The notes under the pieces were generated by a model. That model saw nothing but the letters and a program-made list of their open reading frames with translations, was not told the origin of the DNA and did not search any database. A program made the translations under genes and the position numbers. Positions 55,100-59,843 of a stretch of DNA of 59,843 nt are shown here, in pieces. The DNA is from Beroe ovata (taxonomy: Eukaryota; Ctenophora; Nuda; Beroida; Beroidae), in the NCBI GenBank assembly GCA_946803715.1, contig CAMPET010000066.1, positions 77,823-137,665 on the forward strand, in the 5' to 3' direction. Position 1 is the stretch's first letter; each line of letters opens with the position of its first letter.

Positions 55100-58000
55100 C
55101 TATTCTGCCGACCCAGCAGCGCTATTTAGCGCATTTTCTGACAATTGCCGAGCTAGTGTGCTCACTTGTTCATCAGGTGCTTCTGTTGGTGTCACTGGGG
55201 CTGCGTCTGTCACAGGCCGAATTTCCTGGGCAAGTATTTCATGAGCAACACGTTGTTTCAGGGGTAAAATAACTGTGGCAAATTCTTCCCGTTGTTTGAG
55301 CGTTAGCCCCGACCCAAATAAAACCATGATCATGAGAATCCTACTCTATCACTATGGATACATGTACATTGTAGTTGTACAACTCTAATATAATTGTGCA
55401 ACTTCCTTCATATGATCTGATTGATCACATCTAGTGACAAGTGAACTCTGTTCGACCAACCTGCTTCTCTTCTGTGTCCTCCTCTGACTTTTTCGCAGCA
55501 TTTTTGAGTGCAGTGTCTGTTAACTCTCTGGCTAAGTGAGCTATTCCCTCATCCTCTGCTGTAACTGCGGGTTCAGCTGATACTGCAGGTGCGGGTTCAG
55601 CTACTACTGGTGCGGGTTCAGCTGATACTACTGGTGCGGGTGCAGCTACTACAGGCTCGGAAGCAGCAGGTTCTGATTCTGTTGCAGTTCCAGGTCCTGA
55701 TTCTGATGCAGTTGCGGGTTCTGATGTTGTAACAGTTGCAGGTGCGGGTTCTGCTTCTGTTGAAGTGGGTTCTGACTCGGCTGATGTGTCAGTATCCGTG
55801 TGAGCAGCTGAAATAGATTATAATCGACCGTCATATATCAGTCCTGAGTCCTCCCCTGATAATGACTTGGCCATTGGCCAATCCTAATTTGGTATATGAT
55901 TATTGATTATTCCTACAGCTATATGTTGCAGCCTCTGGTATTTTGATTCGGTAGGTTATAAGAGCAGCTACGCGTGTTGAGCCACTTTAATTCGATTAGT
56001 ACGGAGAAATTTGCAAGTTCCCCTGACAATGACAATGATGGATTATAGCACGCCAGTCACATGAATAAACCCTAAATCAGAATTATGTTAAGTTTGAATC
56101 AAACAAAAATTTGAATTTCTACGAAATTGGACCATTTTGGAATCGAGCCAACCCTTCAGAAAATTCGGAAACTCAGCCACAGTGCCCAACTCAACAATAA
56201 CACAACCAGACACCTGCAGTCTGCACAGCACACCTTATACTGAGAATTGACTCACTTGATAGCACTTTGTGGTAGAGAGCCTTTGCCTCCTCATTCAACT
56301 CTGACTCTGCGGTACTCAGATCCTCTGACAGGATGAGCTTGTCGTCTGGGTGACAGACTAGGTCACTCTCGGGTGTTTGCTTCTCGTAGTAGTGTATGTC
56401 GGGCGACGATTTGAACTTCACACGACTCGCATCGGTCTCCGTTTCAGATCTGTTGGATAGGAGGAAAGAGTCAAATAACTTGCAAATAAAATTGCAATTA
56501 TACAAACGCGATATGGGTTGTATGTGATGAGATCATTGGAGGAAAAACAACTTCCCGGACCTCATGGTACGTTGCTGAGCAACAAGTCAACATTCACTCA
56601 CTCTCTCTCACACACATACGACTACTGGAGGTATATAGCAACTGATTGAACATCAGTAAACCACAGTCATATTTGACAGTTTACGCGCGGGGTAATATCA
56701 TACCTTCACCACATGATCATGACGCACTTCACTAATTTGACTTCATGCCGTAATGAAGTATATGTCAGAAAATCATAGGACGCACGCATCAAAACTCTTG
56801 CGGACGCATATTATGCGACATTTCACATTTGATCATATAATCTATCTGTAGGAAGTGCGAGAAATGTCAGAGTGTGCTTTTGAAAGGGAGCTGCCAATTG
56901 AGAGTGTTTCATGACAGTTTATAACTATTATAAGGGGAAATTGTCACGCCTACTACTCACTCAATTTTGTCTGGAGCAGCTTCCTGGTCAAGTTTCTGGA
57001 GGACTCCAATAACCAAGTCGGCAGCAATTGCCTGATAAGGATCCTCACCAATCTTGACAACCTCCACAGCTTCAGGCATCACTGCTATGTCAGGCTCCTC
57101 CGCAGTCACTGCAACTTCGGCTGCTATGNATATTCAGTGCGGCACGCCCACTTGACGGGCGTTCTAGTAACTATTATAAGGGGAAATTGTCACGCCTACT
57201 CACTCAATTTTGTCTGGAGCAGCTTCCTGGTCAAGTTTCTGGAGGACTCCAATAACCAATTCGGCAGCAATTGTCTGATAAGGATCCTCACCAATCTTGA
57301 CAACCTCCACAGCTTCAGGCATCACTGCAGCATCTGCTATGTCAGGCTCCTCCGCAGTCACTGCAACTTCGGCTGCTATGGCCACAGGGAGTGGTTCTTC
57401 AGTAGCAACATCGACTGTCGCCACAACCGCAACAGGTTTTTCAACAGCAACTTCGGATTTGGCAGGCTCTTCCGGAGTTATTTCGGCCTTGACAGGCTCT
57501 TCAGGAGCTATGTCGGCCTTGACAGGCTCTTCAGGAGTTATTTCGTCCTTGACAGGCTCCTCAGGAGTCATCCCGTCCTTGACCAGCTCTTCAGCAGCAA
57601 CTTCGGCCTTAACAGGCTCTTCAGGAGTTATTTCGTCCTTGACAGGCTCTTCAGGAGCTTTTTCGGCCTTGACAGGCTCTTCAGAAGTAACATCGACTGT
57701 CGCTGGCTCTTCAGTAACAACTCTGGCCTTTTCAGGCTCTTGAACTGCTGGGGGTTCGTCTTTGGTTACTTCTGCTTCTGTTTCTTCATCTGGTTTGCCC
57801 TCAGAGGCAGCTGCAATTATTTTCATGAGCTCTCAATTTAGAACATATATCTCTGTTAGTAGTGATTGTGCGAGACAGTAAAAACTAAAATAACTAGAGT
57901 ACAACTACAACTATATCCCCATCACCTGCTTCAGAGATAATCTCGAATTTGGGTGTCTGTGCAGGCTGCGACGGAATGAGTTCTGTTTCGGAGTTCACAA

Positions 58001-59294
58001 CCAGGACATCTTCGTCGTTATCACCCTCCAGAACGAGACAATCATCCTCTGCTTTAGCAGCCCCTGGAATAGCTTCCTCGTCCTCCATTTCGTGCTCAAC
58101 AACCTCCTCCTTTTCTTCGCCCTGGGGATTCACAGTGAGTGTTATCAAACTGTCATGTAGTGAGAATGATGTTATATCGGACACTAAGATCAGAGATGTT
58201 ATCAATCTAAGTGCCTACTATATTCATGCGCGGTAGTCCAGCATAGTTTCAGTAAGATCTGATCAACTGTATTATCTACTCACCTCAGGATTTATCTCGA
58301 CAGTGACATCCTCGTCAGGTATCAGCTTGGCTAATGATTGGCTCTCACTCGGTACATACGTCATCGACAACTGCGAGACGGCTTCTTCCTCGTGATGTTC
58401 CTCTTCCACCTGCCAGGAAACATAACTGCACATGGAAATCAGGGTCACTAGATTAATTCGTCGCACCCCTAAGTCATTATAGGTCCATCACATGGAAATG
58501 AGAGCTCGATATCTGCAAAACGGCCGGGGCAGCAGCAGTGAGGTAACATACCTGCTGGACTGGCGAGCGAGGGGTGGGTGGTAAATCAACCTCATCACAA
58601 GCCCTGTCCTCCAGGACCTCAGGGGTCTGGCTCTTCCTGACCTTGACTTGCATGGGTTTCTGTGCTGAGCCTGCGAGAGGGGGGAGAGGTGTGTACAGGT
58701 AGATCAAGAGAGGAGATCAATCACTACATTGTTTTTTACACACCGCATCGTGCACACTGTTATATGAATATAATGTACCCGGCATGGTGTGTAGCACTGG
58801 TTTACCGCTCTGACCAGCCCTACTACCCAGTCTCAACTTCTCCCCGTACTCCTTCCTCATCTCCTGCCGAATCCGGCAGCCGACCTGGCTCCGGCCTGCT
58901 CTCTGGTCTCCTATCGCGGGGAGAGGTTCTTCCGTTGTCTGCCGGGGTTGTTATTATATCAGTCAGAGGGAAGAGGGTTAATTCGTTGCCATTGACCACG
59001 TACAGTTTGCACTCTGGTAATCTATTCACATTTACAATCAACTGGTGAGCTATAATCCACAGTGTCACGTGACTAAATTCATTGCATCACGTGACTAAAT
59101 TCATAGTGTCACGTGACTGTACATACCCTGAGTTTCCGTGTGATCTGCTTCCTCTCCGTCTTTCTCTGTGTCTTTGTCTTGTCTCCTCTGATGAACACTT
59201 GGTACGCCTCAATGAGACGTTCAAACTCCTTCTCCTTGGATACAATCCCCTCCAATCCTGTACCGTACTTTTCTATCAGCGATTCGAGACACCG
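55100..59294 (-). CDS. Acidic repeat protein with AKAP-like helices (5' end not in window)
   Basis: Nine minus-strand exons join in phase: 59294-59127, 58938-58806, 58670-58552, 58409-58284, 58121-57926, 57810-57204, 56449-56256, 55807-55461, 55225-55100, giving 671 residues. The first visible exon starts at an acceptor, so the true start lies upstream. Order: a basic helical region (FERLIEAYQVFIRG, then RIRQEMRKEYGEKLRL), acidic stretches, about a dozen repeats of EEPVKAEITP type encoded by 30-bp units (57460-57740), an Ala/Pro/Glu-rich region, and two similar C-terminal helices, GIAHLARELTDTALKNA and QVSTLARQLSENALNSA. These fit the amphipathic pattern of PKA-RII anchoring helices (compare LAxxLxDxALxxA in designed AKAP peptides). 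YQTIAAELVIGVLQKL in the sixth visible exon is a third candidate. The family is not recognised; kinase anchoring is inference. Confidence 0.75.
56925..57128 (-). repeat. Unmerged allelic overlap of 57168-57383
   Basis: Ends at the N at 57129 and repeats the 3' part of the 57810-57204 exon plus its donor and intron start. The two versions differ by a 9-bp indel (three residues, DAA) and substitutions such as YQAIAADLV for YQTIAAELV. It is best read as the other allele at a contig junction. Confidence 0.85.
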
Positions 59295-59309
59295 CTGAGT
59301 GAGAAATTG

Positions 59310-59465
59310 GTGGTAAAATTGAGTCAAAAACAGCGGTAAGATTGGGTCAAAACAGCGGTATGATTGGGTCAAAACAGCGGTATAATTGGGTCAAATCAGC
59401 GGTAAGACTGGGTCAAATCAGCGGTAAGATTGACTCAAACTAGCCGTACGATTGCATAAAACTAG
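59310..59465 (-). repeat. Minisatellite, unit about 20 bp
   Basis: Seven or eight units of GGGTCAAAACAGCGGTAAGA type just upstream (minus-strand sense) of the first visible exon of the acidic repeat protein, so presumably in its intron. Confidence 0.85.
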
Positions 59466-59792
59466 CGACAAGAAAAACTATAGTGGTGAGTGATTGGTCA
59501 GTGGAACAGAAACAAGGGAGCCCGTGTTGTGGCACGAACGAAAGTAGCGATATTATAATAACCGAGACATCGCGTGTGAGAGAATGCTGTGTGAAATGCG
59601 ATGACCACGCCCACCCGCGTAAATCGATATTGGGGTAGGGGGTACTTAACTTTGGATAATTATATAATCCCCTGGGTTTCGCAGTTATACTACGAGAGTG
59701 AGAGCATGCAGCCCCCCCCGCTCAAAGCTGGTGGTTACGAAGTGACCGTGAGAATTTGCGCAGTGGTAAATATGTCGGTACAGGTCGGCGGC

Positions 59793-59795
59793 AGT

Positions 59796-59838
<43 letters not shown>

Positions 59839-59843
59839 TGTGT
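59793..59843 (+). repeat. (TG)n microsatellite at the right window edge
   Basis: At least 20 TG units running to the end of the window. 59466-59792 before it shows no recognisable exon. Confidence 0.95.

Noticed and set aside
57137-57841. Plus-strand frames of 234 and 148 residues with LDRLFRSYFG-type or LTGSSGVIS-type repeats
   Set aside because: They are the reverse side of the 30-bp repeats that encode EEPVKAEITP on the minus strand. The minus frame has matching splice sites and continues into flanking exons; the plus frames do not.
58827-59041. Exon reading LIVNVNRLPECKLYVVNG to GEVETG in the acidic repeat protein
   Set aside because: Its phase does not join the next exon (58670). A shorter exon in another frame, 58938-58806, with a CGGCAG acceptor and a GTAAAC donor, joins both neighbours in phase.

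Overview
The window is nuclear DNA from an animal. GT-AG introns whose phases match across exons, a replication-dependent histone cluster with 3' stem-loops, an axonemal dynein heavy chain, exportin-5 and SPIDR-like and PEX16 homologues all point to a metazoan. Proteins such as SF3A3 and DNAH10 are very close to vertebrate ones, while many genes are intronless or intron-poor. A non-bilaterian such as a cnidarian or sponge would fit, but this is inference and I cannot fix the phylum. Six single-N gaps (2290, 5462, 25259, 26409, 52450, 57129) show a scaffolded draft assembly. At least two of them flank unmerged allelic sequence.

Layout. 1-2289 is repeat-rich and gene-free. 2291-5461 is a second, truncated copy of 6460-9362, most likely an alternative haplotype placed in tandem. 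From 6110 to 27575 there is a run of same-strand genes: a C18orf21/RMP24-like RNase MRP zinc-ribbon protein, a TFB1M-like rRNA methyltransferase homologue, an unrecognised 401-residue protein, a SPIDR-like DNA-repair scaffold, SF3A3, a non-muscle myosin regulatory light chain, PEX16 and exportin-5. Spacers from TFB1M to the myosin light chain are only about 215-310 bp, and six of the eight genes have a splice-acceptor-like AG 1-5 nt before the ATG, so spliced-leader trans-splicing of a polycistron is a real possibility. A secreted SDR/epimerase-like gene is nested antisense in an exportin-5 intron.

27.6-30.2 kb is mostly non-coding and holds one possible 61-residue gene. 30224-45768 (minus) is a complete DNAH10-type axonemal inner-arm dynein heavy chain of 4572 residues in 14 exons. 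Its last exon is 9.9 kb and carries the whole motor. A near-consensus RFX X-box lies about 145 bp upstream of its ATG.

46.2-47.2 kb is a nest of three MITE families, with target-site duplications that show one insertion inside another. 47.3-52.2 kb is a five-gene histone cluster (H4-, H1+, H2A-, H2B+, H3-), each gene with a stem-loop. After it come a broken multi-span membrane protein exon ending at an N gap, an 850-bp foldback element with arms of about 250 bp (53.9-54.7 kb), and a long acidic repeat protein on the minus strand (55.1-59.3 kb) whose two C-terminal helices resemble PKA-RII anchoring helices.
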